Source of the DNA: Sphingobacterium sp. N143
Lineage (GTDB): Bacteria > Bacteroidota > Bacteroidia > Sphingobacteriales > Sphingobacteriaceae
NCBI RefSeq assembly: GCF_030325625.1
Contig: NZ_JACAIS010000007.1
Location: forward strand, 186,001 to 250,000
Reading direction: 5' to 3'
Length of the DNA stretch: 64,000 nt
Of this stretch, positions 27,101 through 36,458 are shown one piece after another (within the stretch, counting starts at the first letter, position 1; each line of letters starts with the position of its first letter). Under the pieces are notes generated by a model. The model made no database searches. It worked only from the letters and a program-made list of their open reading frames with translations, and had not been told where the DNA came from. The translations under genes and the position numbers were made by a program.

Positions 27101-28000
27101 ACTCAAGGAATTCTTGATAGTAGTATTGTGTTTAAAGTTGGTGAACATTGGCGTCCCCGTAAAAATGGAAAGTCCTTTTAAGGTACCTATCAATAGTTTT
27201 CCTTCTGCATTTTTGGTTATTTTTCGAACATTATTGCTGAGGAGGTTACTATTGTCTTCCCGTAGATTGTTCCATCTATTGTCGTTAAGGTGATATTGAA
27301 ATATGCCATGCAATTTTGTACCCACCCAAAGGATATTTTTATGGAGATACATCGAGCTGAAGATACGTTCCTTTTGCGGAAGGGAAGGTAATCCGAGATT
27401 TTGGATATTGGACACATGATTATTCTGCAATGAAAAGGCTTCAATACCATTGAAACTAGATATGATGTAGGAGTCGGTACCAGTTTGAATTATAGATTGC
27501 GTACGTGGACGGGCCAAAATCAACTTAAGATCGTACGCTCCGGCAGTAGGGACTGCAAGGTATAGGCCTTTATCTGTACAGAGGAAGACTTTATTTGAAA
27601 AAAATTGAATATCAGCAACGATGATCTTCTCCTGAAAAGGCTTGCCCTGTTTATATACTGCTTTACGGCGGTCGATGTCGAAAATGAATAATTGAGTTGC
27701 GGTAGCGATGAAAAGATGATTTTTTACATTGATGCCAATTTTATTAATATAATCTACCTTTTTAAAGACGGTATCCTGAACTAAAATATTAGTGATATTC
27801 TGAGAGTCATATACGAATAGGTTGGCGCCGCCGCCAAACCAAAGCTTGCCTTGTATATCTTGGGCGATGGTTAATACGGCCTGTTTATCCAATACATTAT
27901 CCTGGCTCAGTGTCTCAAACTTAAGATCCTGGGCGTGACAGAAGGAAATGATGGATATCAACAGCAGAAAATGTCGCGATAAAATAGGCAGTAAGTTCAT
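24149..28000 (-). CDS. Hybrid two-component system sensor-regulator (HTCS)
   Basis: A 1283-residue one-protein signalling system that senses oligosaccharides in the periplasm and switches on the adjacent PUL. Domain order: signal peptide (about 1-23), two seven-bladed propellers made of reg_prop repeats such as GKLWFGGGANLFVYD and KLLIGTLKGLSIF (about 30-680), a Y_Y_Y domain (YRYKLEGFDKDW, about 690), a membrane helix (about 748-770), HisKA with His797 in QISHEIRTP, HATPase with DNGIGIA and GTGIGLALTK, a receiver with Asp1093 in IISDLMMPYMDG, and a C-terminal AraC-type DNA-binding domain ending VAYAVGFSDRKYFSKEFKKQ. It is divergent from susC; its target site is probably in the 136-base gap between them. 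Ligand inferred as an unsaturated or uronic-acid oligosaccharide from neighbours only. Confidence 0.94.
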   Translation of the reverse strand: MNLLPILSRHFLLLISIISFCHAQDLKFETLSQDNVLDKQAVLTIAQDIQGKLWFGGGANLFVYDSQNITNILVQDTVFKKVDYINKIGINVKNHLFIATATQLFIFDIDRRKAVYKQGKPFQEKIIVADIQFFSNKVFLCTDKGLYLAVPTAGAYDLKLILARPRTQSIIQTGTDSYIISSFNGIEAFSLQNNHVSNIQNLGLPSLPQKERIFSSMYLHKNILWVGTKLHGIFQYHLNDNRWNNLREDNSNLLSNNVRKITKNAEGKLLIGTLKGLSIFTGTPMFTNFKHNTTIKNSLSQNSIYDIFIDRQQITWIGTYFGGINAIYPDLIPIQHYSTRSLSGLRINSDITGSFAESDNAYWIGTEEEGINRIDKATGATSPLLKLTQSNLIKDLYVRDNKVYAAQYGGGYSIIDAQSGNTQHFYLEKDLLNLKNNIYSIYADQAHRIYLGTNRGLYIVEPGKPVQYNTALKTATIEDIQADNKQQIYFLRGGTLYRKKNNESNIQQIKQLDTLVLSGFYVHPHGDVWLTSKEDLYHLDQRDHLTRIAHFPNNSLGWPIVINGQLWLTSKNGLICYQPKTKRSFILNQYDGLPVKNMLGAKVFTSKTGILFITTLNGVVSIDTRKIAFNQNKPNVLFRNIFLEEIPLHYGRLEKSKEPNSYKLKLRHDENFITVNFSSSNFIKPQKNRYRYKLEGFDKDWIETSTPSIRYTNIPTGIHTLTIFASNNDGIWSSTPLRIHIDIKPPFWKTWWAYLLYAGLFTLGVHFVIKFVVEREMLINSEREQEKKIKFFTQISHEIRTPLTLITAPLDEIISETANATTTQSKVKRIKKNANKLLGVVNELLDFKKFDDKHFVLKKNDVPFREYIEDTFYLLHDLAQTKHLNYYIRQLDAVGIQSIDTVQFDKVMFNLLSNAIKYTAENGTVYLELVEKQDSYVINIVDNGIGIATDNQFKIFEEYYREEQVNDTIGTGIGLALTKQIVQQHNGDIRCFTMKDEKGEWTVFTVHLPKQRNSIFSSQEDAYKDETDGPISKNLTAFETSLQQTILIVEDNRELLEAIVSLFQDTYTVITAVNGEEALSKAQVYIPDLIISDLMMPYMDGAQLCQNIKTNIATSHIPFILLTAVTDHDSQIHALQHGANIYLTKPFDNRQLFLSAQNLISITHKKSREFQVRTTSFDNDLDTQFITALDELIEEHMQSDGFDVNFISRTMGMSAPILYRKLKAISNLSLNNYVKSYRLNKARELLKSSMNISEVAYAVGFSDRKYFSKEFKKQFGHNPSEES

Positions 28001-28019
28001 GGCTATGGGGTATTTGGAT

Positions 28020-28027
28020 CAAATTTA
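28020..28027 (-). promoter_or_regulatory. Candidate -7 box for the HTCS gene
   Basis: CAAATTTA on the plus strand reads TAAATTTG on the minus strand, a perfect TAnnTTTG, about 20 bases before the HTCS start codon. No well-spaced -33 box is seen. Confidence 0.5.
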
Positions 28028-28034
28028 AGATTTT

Positions 28035-28090
28035 ACCCCCAAATATTTATGAATTTCACCCCCTTTAATTTGGTTATAGACCCATCTTTG
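28035..28090 (+). promoter_or_regulatory. susC promoter with candidate HTCS operator (two ACCCCC repeats)
   Basis: ACCCCC occurs at 28035-28040 and 28058-28063, 23 bases apart and thus on one face of the helix. CATCTTTG at 28083-28090 is a 7-of-8 match to the -7 box, and the second ACCCCC sits where the -33 TTTG would be. This fits an activator-dependent promoter in which the HTCS replaces the -33 contact. Confidence 0.55.
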
Positions 28091-28136
28091 GCTTAATAAA
28101 CAACCAATTTTTATTATAAAACTAATTTCCTAAAGT

Positions 28137-31100
28137 ATGGCAAAGTTTTACAAAGTTGGACTGTCTGCTATGATGATGTTTACTGTAGGTGCAACTATGG
28201 CACAGCAGAAAATTTCGATTACAGGGCGGATTACAGACAGTCAAGGAGCACCTTTAGCGGGTGTAACGATTCGAGAAAAGGGTGGAAGTGTTTCTACTTC
28301 TACAAATGGTACCGGTACCTATTCATTTTCAGTGAGCCCTAATGCAACAATTGTCGTTTCTTATATCGGTTACCAAAATCAAGAAGTTGCCGTTAATAGA
28401 CGCAATGTCATTAATGTAACTATGGATGGAACGAGTGCAGCCATTGATGAAGTTGTAGTCGTGGGGTATGGGCAACAGAAGAAATCCAAACTATTGGGCT
28501 CTGTTGCAACTATCGATGGGAAAAAACTGGAGAGTAGGGCTGTGACGAATGTATCCTCTGCCTTGTCGGGGCTCGCTGCCGGTGTTCAGGTGAAAGTCGG
28601 TAATGGTAAGCCTGGTAGTGATGGAGCAACTATTCGCGTACGTGGTACAGGTACCATGAACAATAATGATGCTTTGGTGATTATTGACGGTATTCAAGGG
28701 GTAATGGATGCAGTAAATCCGGAAGATATTGAAACGATATCAGTATTAAAGGATGCTTCATCTGCAGCGATATATGGTGCGCGGGCAGCAAATGGTGTTA
28801 TATTAATTACAACAAAAAAAGGAAAGGGTGGACAAGCTCCGCAAATAAAATACTCAGGTTTGTTTTCCCGTACAACACCGAGTGTCAAACCTGTATTTCA
28901 AAGCGATTATCTGAAGCATATGCTTTTGTTTCAAGAAGCGGCTGAAAATATTGGCGAAAAAGGTCCTTACACCCAAAGTGCTATTGATGCTTGGACAGCG
29001 GCTAACGCAGATCCAAATGGATTGACTGCGCAGGGTATACCAAATTACGTTGCATATCCAAATACCAATTGGGGTGATTGGATTTATGAGGATGGCTGGC
29101 TTAAGAGTCATAATGTAAGTGTATTGGGGGGAAGTGATAAGATCCGATATAACCTATCTGGAAGAATACAGGATAATCCTGGTATTATGCATAACACGGG
29201 AATGAAACGATATGAAGGACGGGTCAACTTGGAAACAGATATTACGGACTTTCTAACGGTTGGTACACAGACATTTGTTGTTAAAGAAGATCGCTCTATG
29301 GCTTCGGATGCGAACCTTTATAATTATTTGCGTCAAACTACCCCGGGAATTTATCCGATGTATGATGGAAAATTTGGAGGGGCAGTGCTGAGTTCGGGCG
29401 AATCCTCTCAATTAAATAACTTATTGACCTATCTTTATGATAATAAAGGAAGCAATGAACGTACACGTTTGAATTCAACGTTGTTTGCCAATATTAAACT
29501 TTGGAAGGGTTTAACTTTTGAGACTAAATTTAACTATCAGAGTCGCTTTGATGAAGTGAAAAGCTGGTCAGATCCAGCTCCACGGTATGATTTTTCTACT
29601 ATGAATATCATCACCAGTCCTATTAATCTTGCGCAATCGACGACTGGACAATCCTATGAAAAAATTTATCGAAAATCTTTTGATAATGTTTTACGTTATA
29701 ATACCATAATTGATAAACATTCGATTAGTGCACTAGTTGGCCACAATGAATTTTATTATAATGATTCAGGATTTAGTGCTTCAACAAAGGGTTTGATAGA
29801 CGCCACTATTACAAATATTGGTACGGGAACAGAAATGAACAACATTGGAGGATTCGAATCTGACAATTCAATGCGTTCCTTTTTCGGACGCTTTAGCTAC
29901 GACTATGATGGAAAATATTTAGCCGAATTTAGTTTACGCCGAGATGGTTCTTCAAAATTTGGCCTTGGTAAGAAATATGGTACTTTCCCTTCTGCTTCGT
30001 TAGGGTATATATTGTCCAAGGAATCATTTATGAAGGCCGTAAATCCTTATGTGCAAGATATTAAACTTCGGGCTTCATGGGGTAAGCTGGGTAATGATGG
30101 AGGGGATGACCTGAATGTATATGGATGGCATGGTGTGTATGGTCAGGTAGGTTATTCCTTTAATGGAGCTCAGGCTAATGGTCTAAGACTGTCTCGATTT
30201 GGAAATAATGTATTGCAATGGGAAGATTCTGAAAACAAGGAATTGGGTTTGGAATTTGCCACGTTAAATCGTCGTGCCTTTGTGGAATTTAATTTATATG
30301 ATCGTAAAACTTCAAATATCATTCGTACAGCGCAGATGCCGATTACGGCCGGTACAGCTACTCCGCCATATTATAATCAAGCTTCTATGCGTAACAATGG
30401 TTTTGAGCTCAATTTGAATTGGCGGGATAATATTGGAGATTTCCATTATAATATAGGAGGCAACTTCGCATATAATAAAAATAGGGTTACGGAATATGAA
30501 GGTAAATTGATACAAGGGATGGTAGACGATGGATCTGGAAAAATGGTTTGGCAGACTAACTTAGGAGATGTATCTACTGGAGGGGTAAATCGTAGACTTG
30601 AAGATTATCGTTTAGATGAGTTTTACTTGCGTCAAGTGTACAAGGGTAATGGAACTTATTTTAATGCAGATGGCTCTGTTGATATCAATGGTGGACCAAC
30701 AACAGGTATGATCCGAACAGATAAGGATTATGAATGGGCAAAGGCAATGAAGGCAGCAGGTTATTCCTTTTTATCTTCCTCACAAGCAATTGGTGATAGC
30801 TATGGTACGACCAGAATGTATTATGGTGATTTGATTTATGCTGATTTAAATGGGGATGGTATTTATGGAAATACTGCAGATCAATATTTTACCGGAACGT
30901 CTACAAGTCCCAAATACATTTACGGTTTCAATTTAGGATTTTCATATAAAGGATTTGATATGTCTATGATTTGGGCAGGAGAAGCAGGTGGCCAGTATTA
31001 TTGGACTGACCATGGCTATAATAGCAATATTTTAATAAGTGGAAACCAAGTGACAACACGAGTCGCGGAAAATCACTATTTCTATAATCCGGCAGTGCCC

Positions 31101-31415
31101 GATGACCCGCGCACCAATCAAAATGGCTATCTACCAAGATTAAAACTAGGCACCTCTGCTGAGAATATAAATAATCAATCAAGTGATTATTGGTTGTATA
31201 ATGCAAATTTCTTAAAGCTTAGAAATCTACAAGTAGGTTATACGGTTGACAAAAGATTAACTGAAAAAATCAAAGTACGTAGTTTAAGGGTGTTTTTCTC
31301 AGGAGAGAATCTACTGATGTTTACTGATTTTCCTGGGTTAGATCCTGAAGTGGGATCTGGAGCAGAATATCCAACAATGAAACAATTTGCATTTGGTTTG
31401 AATATTGGATTCTAA
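28137..31415 (+). CDS. susC: SusC-like TonB-dependent outer-membrane transporter
   Basis: Imports oligosaccharides across the outer membrane using TonB energy. The 1092-residue protein has a signal peptide (ending TMAQ), an N-terminal carboxypeptidase-regulatory-like domain (about 25-100, GRITDSQGAPLAGVTI), a plug domain from about 103 (DEVVVVGYGQQKK, then VLIIDG-type DALVIIDGIQG and VLKDASSAAIYGARAANGVI) and a beta-barrel ending in a Phe (FAFGLNIGF). The motif EVVVVGYG is the usual SusC TonB-box region. It starts the plus-strand PUL operon and susD follows after 13 bases. Symbol is generic for the family. Confidence 0.95.
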   Translation: MAKFYKVGLSAMMMFTVGATMAQQKISITGRITDSQGAPLAGVTIREKGGSVSTSTNGTGTYSFSVSPNATIVVSYIGYQNQEVAVNRRNVINVTMDGTSAAIDEVVVVGYGQQKKSKLLGSVATIDGKKLESRAVTNVSSALSGLAAGVQVKVGNGKPGSDGATIRVRGTGTMNNNDALVIIDGIQGVMDAVNPEDIETISVLKDASSAAIYGARAANGVILITTKKGKGGQAPQIKYSGLFSRTTPSVKPVFQSDYLKHMLLFQEAAENIGEKGPYTQSAIDAWTAANADPNGLTAQGIPNYVAYPNTNWGDWIYEDGWLKSHNVSVLGGSDKIRYNLSGRIQDNPGIMHNTGMKRYEGRVNLETDITDFLTVGTQTFVVKEDRSMASDANLYNYLRQTTPGIYPMYDGKFGGAVLSSGESSQLNNLLTYLYDNKGSNERTRLNSTLFANIKLWKGLTFETKFNYQSRFDEVKSWSDPAPRYDFSTMNIITSPINLAQSTTGQSYEKIYRKSFDNVLRYNTIIDKHSISALVGHNEFYYNDSGFSASTKGLIDATITNIGTGTEMNNIGGFESDNSMRSFFGRFSYDYDGKYLAEFSLRRDGSSKFGLGKKYGTFPSASLGYILSKESFMKAVNPYVQDIKLRASWGKLGNDGGDDLNVYGWHGVYGQVGYSFNGAQANGLRLSRFGNNVLQWEDSENKELGLEFATLNRRAFVEFNLYDRKTSNIIRTAQMPITAGTATPPYYNQASMRNNGFELNLNWRDNIGDFHYNIGGNFAYNKNRVTEYEGKLIQGMVDDGSGKMVWQTNLGDVSTGGVNRRLEDYRLDEFYLRQVYKGNGTYFNADGSVDINGGPTTGMIRTDKDYEWAKAMKAAGYSFLSSSQAIGDSYGTTRMYYGDLIYADLNGDGIYGNTADQYFTGTSTSPKYIYGFNLGFSYKGFDMSMIWAGEAGGQYYWTDHGYNSNILISGNQVTTRVAENHYFYNPAVPDDPRTNQNGYLPRLKLGTSAENINNQSSDYWLYNANFLKLRNLQVGYTVDKRLTEKIKVRSLRVFFSGENLLMFTDFPGLDPEVGSGAEYPTMKQFAFGLNIGF

Positions 31416-31428
31416 AAAGAGAGAGATC

Positions 31429-33189
31429 ATGAAAAATAATATAAAAAAATATAATGTGTGGAGTAGAAGTGTGATGTTGGGAATAGTGTTTAGTACAACG
31501 ACTTTGATTTCTTCTTGCCAGAAGGATTTGTTGGATACGGTACCAAAAACGCAAGTATTGACCAATAATATGTGGTTGACCGAGAATCTTACAGATCAGG
31601 GAGTAAATGGTGTTTACCAAGCTTTGCGCCTCGGTCAGATGCTTTATGTGTATGATACCTATGTTACCCTTCAGGGAAGGGACAATTCAACCTTAATGAA
31701 TGCGACTGCAACAAGTTCATCAGGTATCTTTTCATCCACTTGGCAAAATTTATATGAGGGGGTTCATCGTAGCAATAATGCGATCTATGGGATAACCAAT
31801 GTGTCACCTGTGGGAGCAGAGAAAAAGGCTAAATTAACTGCAGAAGTTAAATTCCTGCGAGCCTATTACTATTATCGATTGAATCAGCTGTATAAAGGGG
31901 TCCCTATTTATACTGAACCAATCGAATGGGATAAGGTTGATAAACCAAGGAGTACAGAAAAAGAAGTCTGGGATTTGATTATTAAAGATCTGACCGATTG
32001 TATCAATGAACCTTTATTGCCAAATCGTTATGATAAAGGAAAGGCTGAGTTTGGGCGAGTGACTAAATCAGCAGCACATGCGCTCCGTGGTAAGGTGTAT
32101 ATGTATACGCAAGAATGGGCAAAAGCCATTGCCGACTTTGAACAAGTCAAAAATATGGGCCATACCTTATTTGGTAATTATGCAAATCTGTTTAAAGGTG
32201 ATAATGAGCAAAGTCCTGAAATTATATTTAGTATCCAAAATATCGCTTTGGCAGGATATGGTTCAGATTACCAATTCAGGTTTGGATCACGATCAGCTTT
32301 TGGATCCAATTGGAATACTTATTTAGTACACCCTGATGCTGCAGACCGCTATCAACGCAAAGATGGATCTAAGTTTAATTGGGACGATTACTTGCCAGGC
32401 TATAATCAAATGGCACCGGGCCAAAGGGAAGTGTTTTTCTTGCGGAATAATTTAACCGCTACTGAAATATCGAACATTGAAAAACGGACTACAAATAAGC
32501 TTGATATGTCTTTGTATTTGCCTACAGGTAATGAAGAACGTCTTAAGAAAGCTTATGAAGATCGTGATCCTAGATTAGCAAGTAATGTGATTTTACCTTA
32601 CTCTACTTTTGTAGGAGCAAATGGAGCAACGGATCAAATCTTTACGTCTAGGTGGCCATATCGGCAAGAATTTGGTGGTGTGTTTGATCTGAGGACGGAT
32701 ATCGTCCCTAATTTTTACTATTACCCGCGTAAGTTTGTCTATGAGGGAGCTAACCCGGGTATTCCCAATAGAGAGGCAGGCGCTTATGATTATATTGTGA
32801 TACGATATGCAGATATCCTTTTATTATGGGCGGAAGCACTGAATGAATCGAAAAAGCCTGGTGAAGCTGTGTTAAAAGTAAATGAGGTAAGAAAGCGTGC
32901 TGAAGTTGGAGAATTACCGTTAGGAATAGGTGAGCAGGATCTCCGGAAAGAAATTCGTGAAGAACGCCGCCGAGAATTGATGTGTGAAGGTGTTATCTAC
33001 TTTGATGAGTTGCGTTGGAAAACATTGAAAGAAACATCCTTTTACACAGGAAATGGTATTAAACAGGCATGGGGAGGAGTTGTTTCACCGTATGACTGGC
33101 GAGGTGATCAACTTTATACATGGCCAATCCCACAAGTGGAACGGGAACGAAACACATCATTGACACAAAACAGTGGCTGGGATGATTAA
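31429..33189 (+). CDS. susD: SusD/RagB-like surface glycan-binding lipoprotein
   Basis: Lid and binding partner of the SusC transporter. From ATG 31429 it is 586 residues with a lipobox (LISSC) and Lys/Asp right after the Cys (CQKDLLD), in line with surface export. TPR-type helices with AEVKFLRAYYYYRLNQLYKG and a C-terminal RagB segment (RYADILLLWAEALNES, REERRRELMCEGVIYFDELRW) are typical. An in-frame ATG at 31405 overlaps the end of susC and is rejected. It is followed by a terminator-like hairpin. Confidence 0.95.
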   Translation: MKNNIKKYNVWSRSVMLGIVFSTTTLISSCQKDLLDTVPKTQVLTNNMWLTENLTDQGVNGVYQALRLGQMLYVYDTYVTLQGRDNSTLMNATATSSSGIFSSTWQNLYEGVHRSNNAIYGITNVSPVGAEKKAKLTAEVKFLRAYYYYRLNQLYKGVPIYTEPIEWDKVDKPRSTEKEVWDLIIKDLTDCINEPLLPNRYDKGKAEFGRVTKSAAHALRGKVYMYTQEWAKAIADFEQVKNMGHTLFGNYANLFKGDNEQSPEIIFSIQNIALAGYGSDYQFRFGSRSAFGSNWNTYLVHPDAADRYQRKDGSKFNWDDYLPGYNQMAPGQREVFFLRNNLTATEISNIEKRTTNKLDMSLYLPTGNEERLKKAYEDRDPRLASNVILPYSTFVGANGATDQIFTSRWPYRQEFGGVFDLRTDIVPNFYYYPRKFVYEGANPGIPNREAGAYDYIVIRYADILLLWAEALNESKKPGEAVLKVNEVRKRAEVGELPLGIGEQDLRKEIREERRRELMCEGVIYFDELRWKTLKETSFYTGNGIKQAWGGVVSPYDWRGDQLYTWPIPQVERERNTSLTQNSGWDD

Positions 33190-33231
33190 GAAATAAGGAA
33201 AGATATTTCGATCTTTCGTAAAGAAGCTGTT

Positions 33232-33290
33232 ATCAATCGCTCGTGCAATCGTTTGCTAGAGCGATTGATCCTTTTTAGTTTGTTTTTTTA
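33232..33290 (+). terminator. Terminator after susCD
   Basis: ATCAATCGCTC (33232-33242) and GAGCGATTGAT (33259-33269) form a perfect 11-bp stem with a 16-base loop, then CCTTTTTAG and a run of seven Ts. It probably lowers expression of the downstream enzyme genes relative to susCD. Confidence 0.75.
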
Positions 33291-33363
33291 TATTAAAATA
33301 AAGATTTTTAATGTTTGGTGTAATACTTAGTTTTTAAGTAGAGCTACCTTTAAACCATTTTCG

Positions 33364-34632
33364 ATGAAAAGAAGAGTGTTAATAAAACTGCTAGGTGGAG
33401 CTGGTCTCGGTGCTTTCGCAACATCCTTGACTATTGAATCAAAAGCTAATGATCGTACTTCCGCAAACCTACACTATAACGATAATGATCGTGCCTATTG
33501 GGTATCTATCTTACACAAGATGGCCGCCCCCATTTTGGATAATATCAGTAAGCAGCAATGGCGCAAAAATATGCCGATGGAAGTGAGCCCTACTTTTGAC
33601 AGTAGAGATCCGGGGGTTGGTTACCTCGAGGCTTTTGGTCGGTTGCTGGCAGGAATGGCGCCTTGGCTGGCTTTACCTGATGACAATTCAGAAGAAGGGA
33701 AACTACGTAAGAAATTACGTGATCAAGTCTTATTGGGTATCAAATACGGTGTGGATCCAAAATCTCCGGATTATTTTACATGGCGGGGGCCGTCATCACA
33801 AACGTTGGTAGATGCAGCACATTTAGCTTTAGCGTTTCTGAGAGCACCCAAAGCGCTATGGGAACCATTGAATCAGGTAACCAAAAAAAGAGTAGTCGAA
33901 GAATTTAAACTACTGCGGAAAATTAAACCTAACGAAAGTAATTGGCTGCTATTTGCGGCAATGACCGAAACATTCCTGTATAGTATAGGAGAAGAGTGTG
34001 CACGAGAAAAGATTGATTATGCGGTCAATAAATTTGATCAGGAATGGTATGTAGGCGATGGCTGGTACAGTGATGGGGCACGTTTTAGCTTTGACCATTA
34101 CAATGGTTATGTGATCCATTGCATGCAAGTGGAATCATTACGCCATAATATCTCCGCTGGCGGGAAATATAAAGAAATGTATGAACGCGCCTATAAACGC
34201 ATGCAGCGCTATGCGCATCATCTGGAACGGATGATCTCTCCGGAAGGACACTATGTGGTTGTGGGGCGTTCTTCTACCTATAAGAATGCCGCGTTCCAGC
34301 CTTTGGCAACTGTAGCCCTCGAAAATAAATTACCAGATGATATTTCAAAAGGTCAGGTAAGAGCGGCGTTGACTGCAGTACTCAAACATATCTATATCGA
34401 TAAGACTTTTGCTCCTTCTGGATGGCTTCGTATGGGGGTAGTCGGAGATCAACAGTCAAATTTGGCAGACTATTATACCAACGCGGGATCAATGTATGTG
34501 GCATCGTTGTCGTTCCTACCGTTAGGCTTACCCGCTGTGGATGAGTTTTGGACATGTGCCCCACAGCCATGGACATCGCAGAAATGCTGGAATGCGGAAC
34601 AGTTTCCGAAAGATTATTACGTCAGTTACTAA
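33364..34632 (+). CDS. DUF2264 family secreted protein (probable carbohydrate-active enzyme)
   Basis: A 422-residue protein with an N-terminal export signal containing KRR before LIKLLGGAGLGAFATSL, possibly Tat. The body fits the DUF2264 (alpha/alpha)6-type fold: FGRLLAGMAPWLAL, VDAAHLALAFLRAP, ESNWLLFAAMTE and GWYSDGARFSFDHYNGYVIH are family-like blocks. DUF2264 proteins are frequent in PULs for uronic-acid-containing glycans; some relatives are regarded as glycoside hydrolases, but I cannot assign a reaction or catalytic residues with confidence. It lies between susD and the second GH88 gene, so it likely helps degrade the same glycan. Confidence 0.82.
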   Translation: MKRRVLIKLLGGAGLGAFATSLTIESKANDRTSANLHYNDNDRAYWVSILHKMAAPILDNISKQQWRKNMPMEVSPTFDSRDPGVGYLEAFGRLLAGMAPWLALPDDNSEEGKLRKKLRDQVLLGIKYGVDPKSPDYFTWRGPSSQTLVDAAHLALAFLRAPKALWEPLNQVTKKRVVEEFKLLRKIKPNESNWLLFAAMTETFLYSIGEECAREKIDYAVNKFDQEWYVGDGWYSDGARFSFDHYNGYVIHCMQVESLRHNISAGGKYKEMYERAYKRMQRYAHHLERMISPEGHYVVVGRSSTYKNAAFQPLATVALENKLPDDISKGQVRAALTAVLKHIYIDKTFAPSGWLRMGVVGDQQSNLADYYTNAGSMYVASLSFLPLGLPAVDEFWTCAPQPWTSQKCWNAEQFPKDYYVSY

Positions 34633-34740
34633 CTTCTTTATTCCATAATCCAACACTTAAAAAAAATAGAGGTACTTGGTCAGTTTTAGACTTGTATAAG
34701 TAAAATCTCAACACTCATATCTCAATACTCAATACTAATA

Positions 34741-36015
34741 ATGAAGATACAACACTATATTACAGGAGCTTTACTCATAGGGTTGGGCATGCAAGGCATT
34801 TCCTGTTCCAGTCAGAAAAGTTTAGGATCGATCAAGCTAGGACTTGACAAAGAATTCGTTCATTCCAATTTGGAGGATGCTCGTAAACAAATTAGCTATT
34901 TGGCTGCCTCGATCAGTGAATCAGATATGCCAACAACATATAAAGATGGTAAATATGTCAATTGGGGTTCGACATGGTGGTGTTCTGGATTTTACCCCGG
35001 TACGGTGTTATATCTATACGAATATAGCAAGGATGAAAAGTTATTGGCTGAAGCAAAACGTAAATTGAAACATCTTGAAAAAGAAAAATATAACAAAGGA
35101 ACTCATGATCTAGGGTTTATGTTGTACTGTAGTTTTGGCAATGCTTTACGATTGACAGGAGATTCTGCGGCCTATAAGGAAATTTTAAGTACAGGCGCAG
35201 CTTCCTTGGCCACACGCTTTCATGAAGCACCAAAAACGATCCGCTCATGGGATGGGGGCAAGAATTGGGATGGCCAGCCTTGGACCTATCCGGTCATCAT
35301 CGATAACATGATGAATTTGGAGTTTTTGACCGAAGTCTCTAAGATGACAGGCGATAAACGATACAGAGATATAGCTGTAACCCATGCCAACACAACCATG
35401 ACCAATCATTATCGCAAAGACTATAGTTCATATCATGTGGTGGATTATAATCCGGATAATGGAAGTATAATCGCGAGAAAAACAGCTCAAGGAGCATTCG
35501 ATGAGTCTGCCTGGGCAAGGGGACAAGCTTGGGGATTATATGGATACACAATGATGTACCGCGAAACCGGTGAAAAGAAATATCTGGAGCAAGCGCGGAA
35601 TATCGCTAAGTTTTACCTTAATCATCCAAATCTTCCAAAGGACCTGATTCCGTATTGGGATATGGATCAAAATAAACTGACCAAGGAAAGTAAGTATTAT
35701 AACCAAAAGGATCTCCGTGATGTTTCTACTGCTGCGGTTACAGCTTCAGCACTGCTGGAATTGGCACAATATACAAGGGGTAGTGAAAGCCAGTTGTACA
35801 TCTCCAAAGCTGAACAGATGTTAAAATCGCTTTCTTCTAAACCGTATAAAGCAGATTATAAAGAAGCTGGCGGTTATATATTGAAACACAGTGTCGGTTC
35901 TATTCCGCATAAAACTGAGGTAGATGTACCATTGACTTATGCAGATTATTATTACGTAGAGGCATTGATCAGATATAACCGGATGCTCAAGGGTGAAAAA
36001 GTGATTAAGCAATAA
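34741..36015 (+). CDS. GH88 unsaturated glucuronyl hydrolase (lipoprotein)
   Basis: Second paralogue of the unsaturated uronyl hydrolase at 22832, 424 residues. Unlike the first it has a lipobox (GISC, Cys22), so it is membrane-anchored; the residues after Cys (SSQK) do not look like a surface-export signal, which suggests the periplasmic face. Catalytic Asp123 (THDLGFML) and Asp188 (IIDNMMNLEFL) are kept, as are WWCSGFYPG, ARGQAWGLYGY and DVPLTYADYYYVEAL. It carries an insertion (GGKNWDGQPW) just before the second Asp compared with the first copy, which may change the +1/+2 subsite. Last gene of the PUL, followed by a strong terminator. Confidence 0.92.
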   Translation: MKIQHYITGALLIGLGMQGISCSSQKSLGSIKLGLDKEFVHSNLEDARKQISYLAASISESDMPTTYKDGKYVNWGSTWWCSGFYPGTVLYLYEYSKDEKLLAEAKRKLKHLEKEKYNKGTHDLGFMLYCSFGNALRLTGDSAAYKEILSTGAASLATRFHEAPKTIRSWDGGKNWDGQPWTYPVIIDNMMNLEFLTEVSKMTGDKRYRDIAVTHANTTMTNHYRKDYSSYHVVDYNPDNGSIIARKTAQGAFDESAWARGQAWGLYGYTMMYRETGEKKYLEQARNIAKFYLNHPNLPKDLIPYWDMDQNKLTKESKYYNQKDLRDVSTAAVTASALLELAQYTRGSESQLYISKAEQMLKSLSSKPYKADYKEAGGYILKHSVGSIPHKTEVDVPLTYADYYYVEALIRYNRMLKGEKVIKQ

Positions 36016-36177
36016 TGCATATGACTATAAAAATTAATGCTTGTCATATTATTAGTGCCAAAGGTAGTATTTGCTCAATAGAAAGAGGTAAATAATGGTC
36101 TAAAACAGCGGCCATATTTGGTGAAACCGCTGATCAAAATTGCTGCTCTGTATGTAACAGAAAAGATAATCGATTTT

Positions 36178-36217
36178 AAAACGCCTGTCTCATTTTTCTG
36201 AGACAGGCGTTTTTATA
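36178..36217 (+). terminator. Terminator closing the PUL
   Basis: A perfect 15-bp stem, 36178-36192 with 36199-36213 (core CGCCTGTCTCA/TGAGACAGGCG), loop TTTTTC, with A and T runs at the ends. Confidence 0.95.
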
Positions 36218-36458
36218 AAATTTAGGATCAATTCGGTATCAATGAATTGCTGTCTTTTAAGGGCTGTTTCAGCCTCAGTACTAGTTTGCCTGTTCTCTGG
36301 CTATTGCCTGCTCCATTATTTATTCGTGCCACAAATTCATTTATAACTGGTTTGATTCTTTTAACGGACAAGTTGAGGAGAAGTTTACTTCAAGGAGTGA
36401 ACTTATTATAAATTAACAGATACAAAACAGGGTAATAATAGGGAGATTATACGCTTTT

